A stretch of 64,000 nt of DNA, taken from NCBI RefSeq assembly GCF_025152745.1, contig NZ_CP104040.1, positions 4,369,501 to 4,433,500 of the forward strand. The letters run 5' to 3'. Numbering within the stretch: the stretch's first letter is position 1; each line of letters begins with the position of its first letter. The translations under genes were made by a program, and so were the position numbers. Origin of the DNA: Rhizobium sp. WSM4643 (GTDB taxonomy: Bacteria > Pseudomonadota > Alphaproteobacteria > Rhizobiales > Rhizobiaceae). The notes beneath the pieces are model-generated. The model ran no database searches, was not told where the DNA came from, and saw nothing but the letters and a program-made list of their open reading frames with translations. This document shows, one piece after another, positions 39,258 through 49,585 of this stretch.

Positions 39258-39701
39258 ATGGTTTGTCATTCCAGGAAAGGGAAAGCACTGACAACAGTAC
39301 ACGCCAAGGGAAAAACGTTTGCCGTTATCCCGAAGAGTGCGGAACGTGGCGCCGATGCCGCCGCCCGCGCCCTAGAAACCGTCCTCGCCAGCCTCGAGGG
39401 CTCCAAAGCTGAAGATATCGTTACCATCGACATTGCCGGAAAATCGGCCCTGGGAGACTACATGATCGTCGTCTCCGGCCGCTCGAACAGGCATGTCATG
39501 GCGATCTCGGATCACCTGCTCACCGACCTTAAGGACGACGGCCTCGGTACGGCCCGCGTCGAAGGTCAGGAAGGCGGCGATTGGGTCCTGATCGACACCG
39601 GTGACATTATCGTGCATGTGTTCCGTCCCGAAATCCGCGAGTTCTACAACATCGAAAAGATGTGGGCGGCTCCGGATATGGATGAAGAAACACGGCACTG
39701 A
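39258..39701 (+). CDS. rsfS: Ribosomal silencing factor RsfS
   Basis: Binds L14 on the 50S subunit and blocks subunit joining during starvation. 147 residues from ATG 39258. Alternatives are GTG 39249 or a CTG at 39288 (then TTVHAKGKTFAVIPKSAERG), which has a better GGAAAGG upstream. The DUF143/Iojap core is intact: LASLEGSKAEDIVTIDIAGKSALGDYMIVVSGRSNRHVMAISDHL and EGQEGGDWVLIDTGDIIVHVFRPEIREFYNIEKMW. rlmH follows after 118 bases, the usual pairing. Confidence 0.95.
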   Translation: MVCHSRKGKALTTVHAKGKTFAVIPKSAERGADAAARALETVLASLEGSKAEDIVTIDIAGKSALGDYMIVVSGRSNRHVMAISDHLLTDLKDDGLGTARVEGQEGGDWVLIDTGDIIVHVFRPEIREFYNIEKMWAAPDMDEETRH

Positions 39702-39819
39702 CGGGCGAGCCGGCATTCTGTCCGGCGCCTGAGACGTGGCATTGGCTGGCCGGCAAACATCACAAGCCGGCCGCTGGTGCAGTGTGCGCCCGAAGTGTCG
39801 CATGAGCGGGAGCCGATGA

Positions 39820-40302
39820 ATGCGAATAGGTCTTTTTGCGGTGGGACGGCTGAAGCCCGGCCCGGAAAAGGATCTTGCCGCCCGTTATTTCGATCGTTTC
39901 GCCAAGGCCGGCCCTGCCGTCGGCCTCGAACTGACCCGTGTTGCCGAAGTCGCCGAAAGCCGTGCCTCCAATGCGGAGACCCGCAAGCGCGAAGAGGCGG
40001 CGATGCTTCTGAAATCGCTTGCAGATGGCAGTATCCTCATTCTTCTCGATGAACGCGGTAAGGCGCTCGACAGCGAAGCCTTCGCAAACCTGCTCGGCTC
40101 CTATCGCGACCAGGGCAAACGCGAACTGACCATCGCGATCGGCGGCGCCGACGGACTCGATCCCTCCCTGTACGATCGTGCCGACGCCACGCTGTGCCTT
40201 GGCAAGATGACCTGGCCGCACCAACTCGTGCGCACGCTGATCGCCGAACAGCTCTATCGCGCCGTTACCATCCTGTCCGGCCACCCCTATCACCGCGTCT
40301 GA
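39820..40302 (+). CDS. rlmH: 23S rRNA (pseudouridine1915-N3)-methyltransferase
   Basis: SPOUT-class methyltransferase acting on helix 69 of assembled 70S ribosomes. 160 residues, full length. Conserved segments are MRIGLFAVGRLKPGPEKDLAARYFDRF, LILLDERGKALDSEAFANLL, TIAIGGADGL (the S-adenosylmethionine knot) and LGKMTWPHQLVRTLIAEQLYRAVTILSGHPYHRV, the family C-terminus. Downstream of rsfS on the same strand. Confidence 0.98.
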   Translation: MRIGLFAVGRLKPGPEKDLAARYFDRFAKAGPAVGLELTRVAEVAESRASNAETRKREEAAMLLKSLADGSILILLDERGKALDSEAFANLLGSYRDQGKRELTIAIGGADGLDPSLYDRADATLCLGKMTWPHQLVRTLIAEQLYRAVTILSGHPYHRV

Positions 40303-40460
40303 TGCCGTGTCGGCCTGATTCGTCGGCCCGATACCCCGGCAATGCGTCGCAATGTCACGCAGCCGTGTTTGCCTGGCCACCCGTTCTCCTTCGAACTTTC
40401 TGGCAAAGTGCACCAAATCAGCTTAGTCTCCGCGCGATTTGAGAAAGTGCCCCAACACGC

Positions 40461-41891
40461 ATGACGAGAGCATCCATCAGGCGACACCGCATGATCCTAC
40501 CGGCTATCGCGGCCGGCGCCGCTGTGGCGGTGATCGTCGTGTCTGCAGATCCGTTCATCGTCCGGGCGCAAGATGCCGCGCCCGAGGCGACACAATCTGC
40601 ACCGCAGCCGGCAGCCGGGCTGGCGCCACCCGATCCAGCCGCCGAACTTGCCGCCAAACGTGATCAGACTCGTGCCGAACTCGAAACCCTGTCGAAGACG
40701 ATCAGCCTTTCCACCGACAAGGTGAGCGCGCTTCAGCAGAGCATCGCCGATCTCGAAAAGAGCACGGAAAGCATCCGCCAGGCACTGATCGATTCCGCCG
40801 CCCGCCGCAAGGCACTCGAAAAGCAGCTCCTCGAAAGCGAGAACAAGCTTGCCGATCTCGGTGTCAAGGAAGATGGCATCCGCCGTTCTCTGCACGAGCG
40901 GCGCGGCCTGCTGGCCGAGGTGCTGGCAGCGCTCCAGCGCATGGGCCGCAACCCGCCGCCCGCTTTGCTCGTTACCCCCGACGATGCGCTTGCCTCCGTG
41001 CGCAGCGCCATTCTGCTCGGCGCCGTCGTGCCCGGCATCCGCAAGGAGACCGACAAGCTTGCTGCAGACCTCGCAAGCCTCGCCGCATTGCAGACCGCAA
41101 GCGCCGCCGAGAAGACATCGCTGACGGCGACGATGACCAACGGCATCGAGGAAGAGCGGCGCATGGATCTGCTGCTTGCCGAAAACGACAAGCTCAGCCG
41201 CAGCAACGCTGCCGAGCTCGGGGCCGAAAGGAAGCATTCCGAGGAACTGGCAGGCAAGGCGACCAGCCTCGAAGGCCTCGTCGCCTCGATGGAATCCGAG
41301 ATCGCTTCGGTGCGGGATGCCGCCGCTGCCGCCCGCCAGGCGGAGGAGAACCGCAAGCTGCTGACGGACGAGCAGCGCGCCCAGGCCAAGGCACTCGCCG
41401 ACAGCGGCGTGCCCGATAAAAACCGCATTGCGCCCGCATATCCCTTCGGAGAATTGAAGGCGAAATTGGAGGTGCCCGTTACGGGCGATATCCTGCGCCA
41501 GTTCGGCGATGCCGATGGCACCGGGCATGAAGCCATGGGAATGACGGTCGCCACCAATCCAGAGACGGTGGTGACGGCGCCTGCGGATGGTCTGGTGGTT
41601 TTCGCCGGCGCATTCCGCAGTTACGGCCAGATGATCATCCTCGACGCGGGCGATGGATACCATCTGGTTCTCTCGGGAATGGATACGATCAATACCCGCC
41701 AGGGAAAATTCGTTTTCTCCGGCGAGCCACTTGCCGTGATGGGCGCGAAAAGAGTGGCAAGCGCAACTGCATTGGCGCTGGAAACGAACCGGCCAACGCT
41801 TTACATTGAATTTCGAAAGGACGGTAAACCGGTCGATTCCCGGCCGTGGTGGACCGCCAAAGACACTGGAAAGGCACGCAATGATTCGTAG
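40461..41891 (+). CDS. EnvC-like murein hydrolase activator (M23/LytM domain)
   Basis: 476-residue periplasmic protein. A basic N-terminus and hydrophobic stretch (MILPAIAAGAAVAVIVVSADPFIVRAQ) act as signal or anchor. Two long coiled-coil regions follow (about residues 60-150 and 190-315, heptads such as LSTDKVSALQQSIADLEKS). A C-terminal M23 domain ends the protein. The zinc-peptidase motifs look degenerate: HEAMGM stands where HxGxD is expected and YHLVLSG where HVHLSH is expected. It should therefore activate amidases, as EnvC does, rather than cut peptidoglycan. It overlaps ctpA by 11 nt, as in many alphaproteobacteria. Confidence 0.9.
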   Translation: MTRASIRRHRMILPAIAAGAAVAVIVVSADPFIVRAQDAAPEATQSAPQPAAGLAPPDPAAELAAKRDQTRAELETLSKTISLSTDKVSALQQSIADLEKSTESIRQALIDSAARRKALEKQLLESENKLADLGVKEDGIRRSLHERRGLLAEVLAALQRMGRNPPPALLVTPDDALASVRSAILLGAVVPGIRKETDKLAADLASLAALQTASAAEKTSLTATMTNGIEEERRMDLLLAENDKLSRSNAAELGAERKHSEELAGKATSLEGLVASMESEIASVRDAAAAARQAEENRKLLTDEQRAQAKALADSGVPDKNRIAPAYPFGELKAKLEVPVTGDILRQFGDADGTGHEAMGMTVATNPETVVTAPADGLVVFAGAFRSYGQMIILDAGDGYHLVLSGMDTINTRQGKFVFSGEPLAVMGAKRVASATALALETNRPTLYIEFRKDGKPVDSRPWWTAKDTGKARNDS

Positions 41892-43203
41892 GGCTTCTCT
41901 TGTTCTGGTCGGCGCATTGATGGGTGCGACCGCAATGAGCGTCATTTACTCGGCGGGTGTGCCGGCAGAAGCGGCCGGATCCTCGACTTACAAGGAACTT
42001 TCGGTTTTCGGAGATGTCTTCGAACGTGTGCGTGCGCAATATGTGACGCCGCCTGCGGAAGACAAGCTGATCGAGAACGCCATCAACGGCATGCTCTCCT
42101 CGCTCGATCCGCATTCGAGTTACATGAATTCGAAGGACGCCGAGGACATGCGCACCCAGACCAAGGGTGAGTTCGGCGGCCTCGGCATCGAAGTCACGAT
42201 GGAAGACGAACTCGTCAAGGTCATCACCCCGATCGACGACACGCCCGCCGCCAAGGCCGGCGTTCTTGCCGGCGACTATATCTCCGAAATCGACGGCCAG
42301 TCCGTGCGCGGCCTGAAGCTGGAAGACGCCGTCGAGAAGATGCGTGGCGCCGTCAACACGCCGATCAAGCTGACGCTGATCCGCAAGGGTGCCGACAAGC
42401 CGATCGAGCTGACGATCGTCCGTGACGTCGTTGCCGTCCAGGCAGTCAAGTCGCGTGTCGAGGACGATGTCGGTTATCTCCGCATCATCTCCTTCACCGA
42501 GAAGACCTATCCTGACATGGAAAAGGCGATCAAGAAGATCAAGGAAACCGTTCCGGCCGACAAGCTGAAGGGTTATGTTCTCGACCTGCGCCTCAATCCG
42601 GGCGGTTTGCTCGACCAGGCGATCAACGTCTCCGATGCCCTGCTGCAGCGCGGCGAAGTTGTTTCGACCCGTGGCCGCAACCCGGATGAAACACGCCGCT
42701 TCAATGCCGGCCCGGGCGACCTGACGGATGGCAAGCCGGTGATCGTGCTGATCAACGGCGGTTCGGCTTCCGCATCGGAAATCGTCGCCGGCGCTCTTCA
42801 GGATCTGCGCCGTGCCACCGTTCTCGGCACGCGCTCCTTCGGCAAGGGTTCCGTCCAGACGATCATCCCGCTCGGCGAAAACGGCGCGCTGCGCCTGACC
42901 ACGGCGCTCTATTACACGCCGTCGGGCCGCTCGATCCAGGGTACCGGCATCACTCCCGACATCAAGGTCGAGGAGCCGCTGCCGCAGGAACTGCAGGGCA
43001 AGATGGTGACCGAAGGTGAATCCAGCCTGCGCGGCCACATCAAGGGCCAGAGCGAAACCGACGAAGGTTCGGGCTCCATTGCCTACGTACCGCCGGATCC
43101 GAAGGACGACGTTCAGCTGAACTACGCGCTCGACCTTCTGCGCGGTAAGAAGACCGATCCGGCCTTCCCGCCGAACCCAGACAAGGCCGTCGTCGCCAAG
43201 TAA
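41881..43203 (+). CDS. ctpA: Carboxy-terminal processing protease, S41 family
   Basis: Periplasmic serine protease that trims C-termini of exported proteins and helps control peptidoglycan hydrolases. 440 residues from ATG 41881. A signal segment (MIRRASLVLVGALMGATAMSVIYSAGVPAEA) leads into a PDZ domain (FGGLGIEVTMEDELVKVITPIDDTPAAKAGVLAGDYI). The S41 core follows (GYVLDLRLNPGGLLDQAI), with the catalytic Ser in INGGSASASEIVAGALQD and Lys in GTRSFGKGSVQT. Length and order are normal. It is translationally linked to the envC-like gene, and a long hairpin follows. Confidence 0.96.
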   Translation: MIRRASLVLVGALMGATAMSVIYSAGVPAEAAGSSTYKELSVFGDVFERVRAQYVTPPAEDKLIENAINGMLSSLDPHSSYMNSKDAEDMRTQTKGEFGGLGIEVTMEDELVKVITPIDDTPAAKAGVLAGDYISEIDGQSVRGLKLEDAVEKMRGAVNTPIKLTLIRKGADKPIELTIVRDVVAVQAVKSRVEDDVGYLRIISFTEKTYPDMEKAIKKIKETVPADKLKGYVLDLRLNPGGLLDQAINVSDALLQRGEVVSTRGRNPDETRRFNAGPGDLTDGKPVIVLINGGSASASEIVAGALQDLRRATVLGTRSFGKGSVQTIIPLGENGALRLTTALYYTPSGRSIQGTGITPDIKVEEPLPQELQGKMVTEGESSLRGHIKGQSETDEGSGSIAYVPPDPKDDVQLNYALDLLRGKKTDPAFPPNPDKAVVAK

Positions 43204-43210
43204 TCGATCG

Positions 43211-43241
43211 CTCAAGGCCGGGCACCTCGCCCGGCCTTGAG
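43211..43241 (+). terminator. Strong hairpin after ctpA
   Basis: Perfect 13-pair stem (arms CTCAAGGCCGGGC and GCCCGGCCTTGAG, loop of five) seven bases after the ctpA stop, then CCTTTCTGC. The T-run is weak, so it may attenuate rather than end transcription before the next gene. Confidence 0.65.
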
Positions 43242-43279
43242 CCTTTCTGCTGTTTCCCGGTTTTGGAGCGGGCGAAAAA

Positions 43280-44476
43280 TTGGGAACGGACCTGCATACG
43301 CCTCTGGGCCGCAACCGCAAAACCGGCCGCAAGCGTCCGGGTGTTCTGCGCCTGGGCCGCATCGCCGCCAGTCTTTGCCTTTTCGCCATAGGCGGCTTTT
43401 CCCTCTATACGGCGTTTCGCGGCAATGAGCTCGAACGCATCAAGCCACCGGCGGCCGAACAAGCCGCAACGGCCCCTTCCAATAGCCCTCAGCCGCCGAT
43501 GGCCACCGCGGACAAAGCGGGCGACGGTATGCCCCGCGCCGACCCGCGCTCGGGCGCCAATGTCGAGCAGATGGTCACGGGCGACGGCTCGGTTGTCACC
43601 AAATTCAGCCCCCGCCCGCGCGACGGCGGCGGGCCGGTGCTGGTCGACGCCATGCAGATCGGCCAGGATCCGCGCATCGCGACCCAGCCCAATGAAGCGC
43701 TGCTCGAAGAGACGCCTTTTGGCAGGCTGCCGATCGTCGGCCCCGATGGCCGGCGGCCGATGGATCAATATGCGCGTCCCTCGTCCGGCGCGCGCGGCGT
43801 CCGTATCGCCATCGTCGTCAGTGGCCTCGGGCTCAGCCAGACCGGAACGCAGCGCGCCATCGCGCAGCTGCCGGAGGAGATCACCTTCGCTTTTGCCGCA
43901 AGCGGCAACAGCCTGCAGCGCTGGATGCAGGAAGCCCGCCGCGGCGGTCACGAGATCCTTCTGCAGGTGCCGCTCGAACCCTTTGATTATCCGGCAAACG
44001 ATCCGGGCCCCGAAACGCTGTTGACTACGAAATCGGCCGCCCGCAACATCGAAAACCTGCACAAGGCGATGGGTGAGATCACCAATTATACCGGCGTCAT
44101 GAATTATCTCGGCGGCCGTTTCCTGTCTGATCCCGCCGCCATGGAACCTGTCATGCGAGACATCGGCAAGCGCGGGTTGCTGTTTCTCGACGACGGCACC
44201 TCGGCACAGTCGAAGACGGCGGCGATCGCCAAGGGAACCGAACTGCCCTATGCCTTCGCCGACCTGCAGCTCGACGGCCAGCTTGATATCAACGCCGTCC
44301 TGAAGAAGCTTGACGAGCTCGAGCGCATCGCCCGCAAGAATGGCCAGGCGATCGGCATCGCCTCGGCTTTCGATGAGAGCGTTGACGCCATCGCCAAATG
44401 GAGCGAGGAGGCGGCGATGCGCGGCGTCGAGATCGTCGGCGTTGCCGCCCTTTCCAACGACCCCCGGAAACCTTGA
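43280..44476 (+). CDS. Divergent polysaccharide deacetylase family protein
   Basis: 398 residues from TTG 43280, with GGAGCGG upstream. One N-terminal membrane anchor ([19 protein letters not shown], about residues 28-46), a Pro/Ala-rich linker (residues 50-165), then the domain ([35 protein letters not shown]). The family hallmark IDDxG is replaced by V-S-G-L-G, so the first metal Asp residues are missing here. Other conserved parts remain ([36 protein letters not shown]). It is periplasmic, facing peptidoglycan, and its place after envC-like and ctpA suggests a cell-wall role. Activity is doubtful given the altered motif. Confidence 0.88.
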   Translation: MGTDLHTPLGRNRKTGRKRPGVLRLGRIAASLCLFAIGGFSLYTAFRGNELERIKPPAAEQAATAPSNSPQPPMATADKAGDGMPRADPRSGANVEQMVTGDGSVVTKFSPRPRDGGGPVLVDAMQIGQDPRIATQPNEALLEETPFGRLPIVGPDGRRPMDQYARPSSGARGVRIAIVVSGLGLSQTGTQRAIAQLPEEITFAFAASGNSLQRWMQEARRGGHEILLQVPLEPFDYPANDPGPETLLTTKSAARNIENLHKAMGEITNYTGVMNYLGGRFLSDPAAMEPVMRDIGKRGLLFLDDGTSAQSKTAAIAKGTELPYAFADLQLDGQLDINAVLKKLDELERIARKNGQAIGIASAFDESVDAIAKWSEEAAMRGVEIVGVAALSNDPRKP

Positions 44477-44513
44477 GAGCTTCCCTGAGAAGAATCCCAA
44501 AACGGAGAAGAAG

Positions 44514-45047
44514 ATGAACAAGGCGAGCGTGAAAGCCGAGGATCTGCCCTACCGCCCCTGCGTCGGGGTGATGATCCTGAACCGCGATGGCCTCGTCTGG
44601 GCCGGGCGGCGCATCCCCGATGGCAATTCCGAATATGACGGCTCGCCGCAGCTCTGGCAGATGCCGCAGGGGGGCATCGACAAGGGCGAGGATCCATTGG
44701 ACGCCGCCTACCGCGAACTCTACGAAGAGACCGGCATGAGGACGGTGACCCTGCTTGCCGAAGCGAGAGACTGGATCAATTATGATCTGCCACCGGCACT
44801 GATCGGCATCGGGCTCAGGGGGAAATTTCGCGGCCAGACGCAGCGCTGGTTCGCCTTCCGCTTCGACGGCGACGACAGCGAGATCGCCATCAACCCGCCG
44901 CCTGGCGGCCATGAACCGGAATTCGATGCTTGGGAATGGAAGCCGATGCAGCAACTGCCGGCGCTGATCGTGCCCTTCAAGCGCGCCGTCTACGACCAGG
45001 TGGTGGCCGAGTTCCAGCATTTGGAAACACTTCAATCGGAAGACTGA
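44514..45047 (+). CDS. rppH: RNA pyrophosphohydrolase
   Basis: Nudix hydrolase that removes pyrophosphate from mRNA 5' ends and starts decay; earlier annotations call it (di)nucleoside polyphosphate hydrolase or InvA/NudH. 177 residues. ATG 44514 has GGAG seven bases upstream. The Nudix box is complete ([30 protein letters not shown]), and [30 protein letters not shown] and QRWFAF are typical of RppH. Last plus-strand gene before the convergent bfd-bfr pair. Confidence 0.95.
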   Translation: MNKASVKAEDLPYRPCVGVMILNRDGLVWAGRRIPDGNSEYDGSPQLWQMPQGGIDKGEDPLDAAYRELYEETGMRTVTLLAEARDWINYDLPPALIGIGLRGKFRGQTQRWFAFRFDGDDSEIAINPPPGGHEPEFDAWEWKPMQQLPALIVPFKRAVYDQVVAEFQHLETLQSED

Positions 45048-45098
45048 TCACGGCGGGGTGACTGCCGCCGTATGCGCGCGGCGGCGGGAATAGGATCT

Positions 45099-45119
45099 CC
45101 GGCCGCCATGAGCGGCCGG
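45099..45119. terminator. Hairpin between convergent rppH and bfr
   Basis: Perfect eight-pair stem (arms CCGGCCGC and GCGGCCGG, five-base loop). No clear T-run on either strand; a weak bidirectional terminator is possible. Confidence 0.4.
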
Positions 45120-45134
45120 CATCCCGTTCGAACC

Positions 45135-45620
45135 TTATTCGGCTTCGTTGGCGGAATCGGCGTTGAGCTGGCCGTATTTGCTCTCGCCGATTTTCTCGAG
45201 CAGGTCGATCTGTGTTTCGAGGAAGTCGATATGACCTTCCTCGTCCGCCAGCAGCTCCTCGAAAAGTTTCATGGAAACGTAGTCGCCGGCGTCATGACAG
45301 ATATCGCGCGACTTCTTGTAGGCCGTGCGGGCGTCGTACTCGCCGGCAAGATCGGCTTCCAGAACTTCCTTGACGTTTTGGCCGATGCGTAGAGGTGCAA
45401 GGGTCTGCAGATTGGGATGGCCTTCAAGGAAAATGATGCGGGCGACAAGCCTATCGGCGTGATGCATCTCTTCGATGGATTCGGCGCGCTCCTTCTTGGC
45501 GAGCTTGGTGTAACCCCAGTCCTCAAGAAGACGATAGTGAACCCAATATTGGTTGACTGCCCCGAGCTCGAGGAACAACGCCTCGTTAAGCCGCTCGATG
45601 ACCTTTTTGTCGCCTTTCAA
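45135..45620 (-). CDS. bfr: Bacterioferritin
   Basis: Heme-containing 24-mer that oxidises and stores iron. 161 residues from TTG 45620 ([25 protein letters not shown]), with GGAG eight bases upstream. The diiron ligands E18, E51 and H54, the later E in GEYDART and E/H in [19 protein letters not shown] are all present. The heme-axial M52 lies in [10 protein letters not shown]. The gene overlaps the end of bfd by 35 nt, so bfd and bfr form one transcript. Confidence 0.97.
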   Translation of the reverse strand: MKGDKKVIERLNEALFLELGAVNQYWVHYRLLEDWGYTKLAKKERAESIEEMHHADRLVARIIFLEGHPNLQTLAPLRIGQNVKEVLEADLAGEYDARTAYKKSRDICHDAGDYVSMKLFEELLADEEGHIDFLETQIDLLEKIGESKYGQLNADSANEAE

Positions 45621-45897
45621 TGTCCGCTCTCCTGTTTTCCTCATGGAATTGTTTCAAGCGGGACATGAAATCAAATATTTCGGTCTCCGTCGAGTGACGA
45701 CGGGCGTGATATTCCTCGGTCGTCTGGATAATGATGTCGACGACGTTGGGAAAACAGCCGCAGCAGCGGCCGCGTTTTTCCATGGCGTGGTAGACCTTCG
45801 CAGGCACAATAAGCTGCCAACAATCTTCATCGAGAAGGTTGGTGATAACCTCCCGGATTTCCTTATCGGTTATATAATTGCAGCTGCAGACAAGCAC
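45586..45897 (-). CDS. bfd: Bacterioferritin-associated ferredoxin
   Basis: [2Fe-2S] protein that reduces stored iron and releases it from bacterioferritin. The likely start is GTG 45897 ([17 protein letters not shown]). Cluster ligands C4 and C6 and the pair C45/C48 in [11 protein letters not shown] are present. At 103 residues it exceeds the E. coli protein (64) by a charged C-terminal tail ([20 protein letters not shown]), part of which overlaps the bfr start. Upstream on the minus strand TTGACA (45955-45960) could be a -35 element; no certain Irr or RirA box was recognised. Confidence 0.88.
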   Translation of the reverse strand: MLVCSCNYITDKEIREVITNLLDEDCWQLIVPAKVYHAMEKRGRCCGCFPNVVDIIIQTTEEYHARRHSTETEIFDFMSRLKQFHEENRRADIERRQKGHRAA

Positions 45898-46120
45898 GTC
45901 TTCATTCCAAACATGACACTGACTATCGTGTTTTCTGCTAAAGAAGATGGTGGCTGTCAAGAAAAAATTTGAGTCGCGTGTCATTCAGTCGGGCGGCCGA
46001 AGGGCACTCCGGAGGCGGATAGCTTTTGAAGAATTGGCCTGAAATCCGAATTTCTATCTAGATCAAAGGCATACAGCACAACGTCGTCCGAAAGCGCGTG
46101 GCGTTTTTTAGCATCACTCT

Positions 46121-49100
46121 TTAATGGAAATTCCGTCCCCGCGGCATGACTTGGGCTGTTTCCGCCACAACCGCATGGCCGCTTGCGGCAGCCATCCGCT
46201 TTTCCAACTCCGCCCTCTCTCGTACCTGCGCGAGCTTTCTCTGCCGCTGATCGATACCCGGCTTCAGTACCTCGTCCGATCGCTCGCAGACGCCGAAACG
46301 CCGGGCCTCGCGTTGCAGGATACCGAGCGCCGGCGTCATATCCTCGATATGCTCGACGACGGTATGGATCACCCCGCTCTGGCTTTGCACCCTGCCGCGG
46401 ATTTTCACCAGCCGGGCACCCATGACGATCGCCCGGTATTTATCGAATACTTTGCTCCAGACGATGGCATTGGCGACCCCGGTTTCGTCCTCCAGCGTCA
46501 TGAAGATCACCCCTTTGGCCGAACCTGGACGCTGCCGCACCAGCACCAATCCAGCAACTGTCACCCTCTTTCCGTTCGGTACTGTCAGAAGATCGACATT
46601 GCGCGTGATGCCCATTTTCTGAAGTTCCTCCCGCAGGAAGGAAACCGGATGCGCCTTGAGCGACAGGGAGAGATAACGGTAATCCTCGATCACCTGTTCG
46701 CCCGGCAGCATGTCCGGCAGCTTCGTCGCAGGCTCGGCCTGGAGATCGACATGACGGACCTGCTCGAAAAGCGGCAGCTCCTCGGTCGCGCTTTTCACAT
46801 CCAGCGCCCGCACCGCCCAGAGTGCGTCGCGTCGTGACAGTTTGAGGGACTGGAACGCATCGGCATCCGCCAGTCGCTCGATGACGGATTTTTGCAGGCC
46901 GGACCGCAGCCAGAGATCGCGCACCGAACTGTAGCCTTTGCCTCGATTGTCGACGAGCCGTTCCATATCGTCTGTCGAGAGACCCTTGATCTGCCGGAAG
47001 CCCAGCCGCACCGCATGCCGGGTCTTGATGATCTCGCGCATCTTGTCATGCCGGAAATCGATGGCATTCCGATCGAAGGCAGCCTCTTCCAGACCGCACT
47101 CCCAGTTCGATGCATTGATGTCGACCGGCAGGATCTTTACCCCGTGCTCGCGTGCATCCCGCACCAGCTGCGCCGGCGCATAAAAGCCCATCGGTTGGGA
47201 ATTCAGCATCGCCGCGCAGAAGACGTCGGGATAATAGGCCTTGAGCCATGAGGAGGCATAGACGAGCAGCGCAAAGGAGGCGGCATGGCTTTCCGGAAAA
47301 CCGTATTCACCGAAGCCTTTGATCTGGTTGAAACACTGTTGCGCGAACTCCGGATCATAGTCCTTTGCGACCATTCCCTCGATGAACCGCTTTTCGAAGT
47401 TACCGATCGTACCTGTTCTTTTGAATGTTGCCATCGCTCTGCGAAGCTTATCGGCTTCCGCCGGTTTGAAGCCTGCGGCGGTAATGGCGATCTGCATGGC
47501 CTGTTCCTGGAACAAGGGCACGCCGAGGGTTCTTTCCAGAACCGTTTCCAGCTCTTTGCTCGGATATTTGATCGGAATGTTCTTGGCCCGCTGCTCCCGG
47601 CGTTTCAGATAGGGATGCACCATGTCGCCCTGGATCGGACCTGGCCGCACGATCGCCACCTCGATGACGAGATCGTAGAACACCTTCGGCTTAAGACGCG
47701 GCAGCATGCTCATCTGCGCCCGGCTTTCGATCTGGAAGACGCCGAGCGTGTCGGCTCGCCCCATCATCTCGTAGACCGGCTCACCTTCGTCCCCGTGCTC
47801 CTTGTGGCCAAGGTCTGCGAGCGTCTTCTTCACATCGTAATGCAGCTCCAGCAGCGAAAAGGCCTTCCGCAGGCAGGTCAACATGCCGAGCGCCAGCACA
47901 TCCACCTTGAGGATCTTGACGTTGTCGAGATCGTCCTTGTCCCATTCGATCATGTAGCGATCCGGCATCGCCGTCTTCATGATCGGCACCACCTCGTCGA
48001 GCCGGTCCCGCGTAATGACGAAGCCGCCGACATGCTGGGTGAGGTGGCGCGGGAAGCCGAGAAGCTCGGAGGCATATTTCAGCACGTTCTGGGTCACCGG
48101 ATCCTTGACGTCGAGACCCGCCGCCTTGGCGTCGCGTTCAGAGAGATTGTCCTCCGACCACCCCCAGACGAGGCTGCTGATCGCCGACTGGACATCCTCC
48201 GACAGCCCGAAGGCCTTGGCGACCTCGCGGCCGGCCGAACGGGTGCGGTAGGTGGTCACCCCCGCCGTCAGTCCGGCATGTTCTCTTTTGTATTTTTTGT
48301 AGATGAACTGAATGACCTCTTCGCGTCGGTCATGCTCGAAATCGACATCGATATCCGGCGGTTCGTCGCGATCCATCGAAATGAAGCGATCGAACAGCAG
48401 CGTGCTCTTTTCGGGATCGACCTCCGTTATCTCAAGACAATAGCAGATGACCGAATTTGCCGCCGATCCGCGCCCTTGGCACAAGACCTTGAGTTCATAG
48501 CGGGCGTGCTGGATGATCCTGTGCACCGTCAGGAAATAAGAGGCGTAATTCTTATCACTGATAAGCTTCAGTTCGTAATCGATCTGCTTTGCAACTTTCT
48601 CAGGAATGCCATCAGGATAACGTTTTGTCGCTCCTGCTCTCGTCAGCCTTTCGAGAGTTTCCTGCGGTGTTTCGCCGGGATCGTTTTCAGGCGGATAATT
48701 GTGCTCCAGTTCCTTCAGCGAAAAGGTCAGCCTGTCGAAAAATACCTGCGCATTTTCGATCGCATCGGGATAGTCCCGGAAGATCCGGACCATTTCACGT
48801 GAATCCTTGAGGTAGCGTTCGGCATTCGGCGCCAGCAGGAATCCGGCTTGCGCTATCTGCACATGCTCCCGGATCGCGATCACGACATCCGAAAGCGGCC
48901 GGCGTTCGGGATGGTGGTAAAGTGGTTGGTTGGTCGCAATCAGCGGCACGCGATTTCCGGCAGCAAGCATGGCAATCACCGCAAAGACCTGCCTGTCGCG
49001 ACCGTCATAGGCTGGCGCCAGCGCCATAAAAAAAGCCTTGCGGAAGCGTCTGCGAAACCGTTCCAGATAATCTTCCAGCGTCGACTGACCCGCCTGATGA

Positions 49101-49585
49101 CCGACAAGGGTGCGATCGGGAACGAGGGCAAGCATCATCTCGTCCCCCCATTTCATGAGCTCCGCTTCCGTCAGAATGCAGCTTCCCTTGATCGCCTCCT
49201 CCTTCAGATTGCCGGCGCTGAGAAGGCGGCAAAGGTTCGCCCAGCCTCGCCGGCTGCGGGGATAGGCGAGGATATCAGGCGTTCCGTCGGAAAAGACGAG
49301 ACGGGCGCCCGGTTGAACCCGGATAGGATCGAGGATGACCTCCATTTTTCCTTCCTTCTCAGCCTGGACCAGAATCTCATCCCTGTTCTTGTATCTCTCC
49401 TCAAGCTGCTCCGCCTGGGCATGCGCCCGCACGACGCCTGCAACCGAATTCCGGTCCGCAATCCCGAGGCCGCCGAGTTTCAGGTAAGCGGCCTGCACGA
49501 CCATCTCTTCCGGGCTGGAGGCGCCTTCAAGAAACGAGAAATTTGTCCTTGTGCCGATCTCAAAGAATGCGCGCGTGGTTGTCAT
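46121..49585 (-). CDS. dnaE2: Error-prone DNA polymerase DnaE2 (ImuC)
   Basis: Alpha-type polymerase III subunit used for damage-induced mutagenesis with ImuA and ImuB. 1154 residues: N-terminal PHP domain ([40 protein letters not shown]), then a palm with [16 protein letters not shown] near residue 408, which carries the catalytic Asp pair. Finger motifs ([42 protein letters not shown]) and an OB domain near residue 1000 ([31 protein letters not shown]) follow. The C-terminal clamp and tau-binding parts of DnaE1 are absent, as usual for DnaE2. It starts 4 nt inside imuB and is the third gene of the LexA-controlled unit. Confidence 0.97.
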   Translation of the reverse strand: MTTTRAFFEIGTRTNFSFLEGASSPEEMVVQAAYLKLGGLGIADRNSVAGVVRAHAQAEQLEERYKNRDEILVQAEKEGKMEVILDPIRVQPGARLVFSDGTPDILAYPRSRRGWANLCRLLSAGNLKEEAIKGSCILTEAELMKWGDEMMLALVPDRTLVGHQAGQSTLEDYLERFRRRFRKAFFMALAPAYDGRDRQVFAVIAMLAAGNRVPLIATNQPLYHHPERRPLSDVVIAIREHVQIAQAGFLLAPNAERYLKDSREMVRIFRDYPDAIENAQVFFDRLTFSLKELEHNYPPENDPGETPQETLERLTRAGATKRYPDGIPEKVAKQIDYELKLISDKNYASYFLTVHRIIQHARYELKVLCQGRGSAANSVICYCLEITEVDPEKSTLLFDRFISMDRDEPPDIDVDFEHDRREEVIQFIYKKYKREHAGLTAGVTTYRTRSAGREVAKAFGLSEDVQSAISSLVWGWSEDNLSERDAKAAGLDVKDPVTQNVLKYASELLGFPRHLTQHVGGFVITRDRLDEVVPIMKTAMPDRYMIEWDKDDLDNVKILKVDVLALGMLTCLRKAFSLLELHYDVKKTLADLGHKEHGDEGEPVYEMMGRADTLGVFQIESRAQMSMLPRLKPKVFYDLVIEVAIVRPGPIQGDMVHPYLKRREQRAKNIPIKYPSKELETVLERTLGVPLFQEQAMQIAITAAGFKPAEADKLRRAMATFKRTGTIGNFEKRFIEGMVAKDYDPEFAQQCFNQIKGFGEYGFPESHAASFALLVYASSWLKAYYPDVFCAAMLNSQPMGFYAPAQLVRDAREHGVKILPVDINASNWECGLEEAAFDRNAIDFRHDKMREIIKTRHAVRLGFRQIKGLSTDDMERLVDNRGKGYSSVRDLWLRSGLQKSVIERLADADAFQSLKLSRRDALWAVRALDVKSATEELPLFEQVRHVDLQAEPATKLPDMLPGEQVIEDYRYLSLSLKAHPVSFLREELQKMGITRNVDLLTVPNGKRVTVAGLVLVRQRPGSAKGVIFMTLEDETGVANAIVWSKVFDKYRAIVMGARLVKIRGRVQSQSGVIHTVVEHIEDMTPALGILQREARRFGVCERSDEVLKPGIDQRQRKLAQVRERAELEKRMAAASGHAVVAETAQVMPRGRNFH

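Noticed and set aside
45931..45960. Possible Irr-type iron box at the bfd promoter
   Set aside because: TTCTGCTAAA resembles half of an Irr element but has no matching second half; only the TTGACA is worth noting.
48791..48806. parS-like CATTTCACGTGAATCC inside dnaE2
   Set aside because: Only the central part matches; outer positions differ at several places and it lies in coding DNA.
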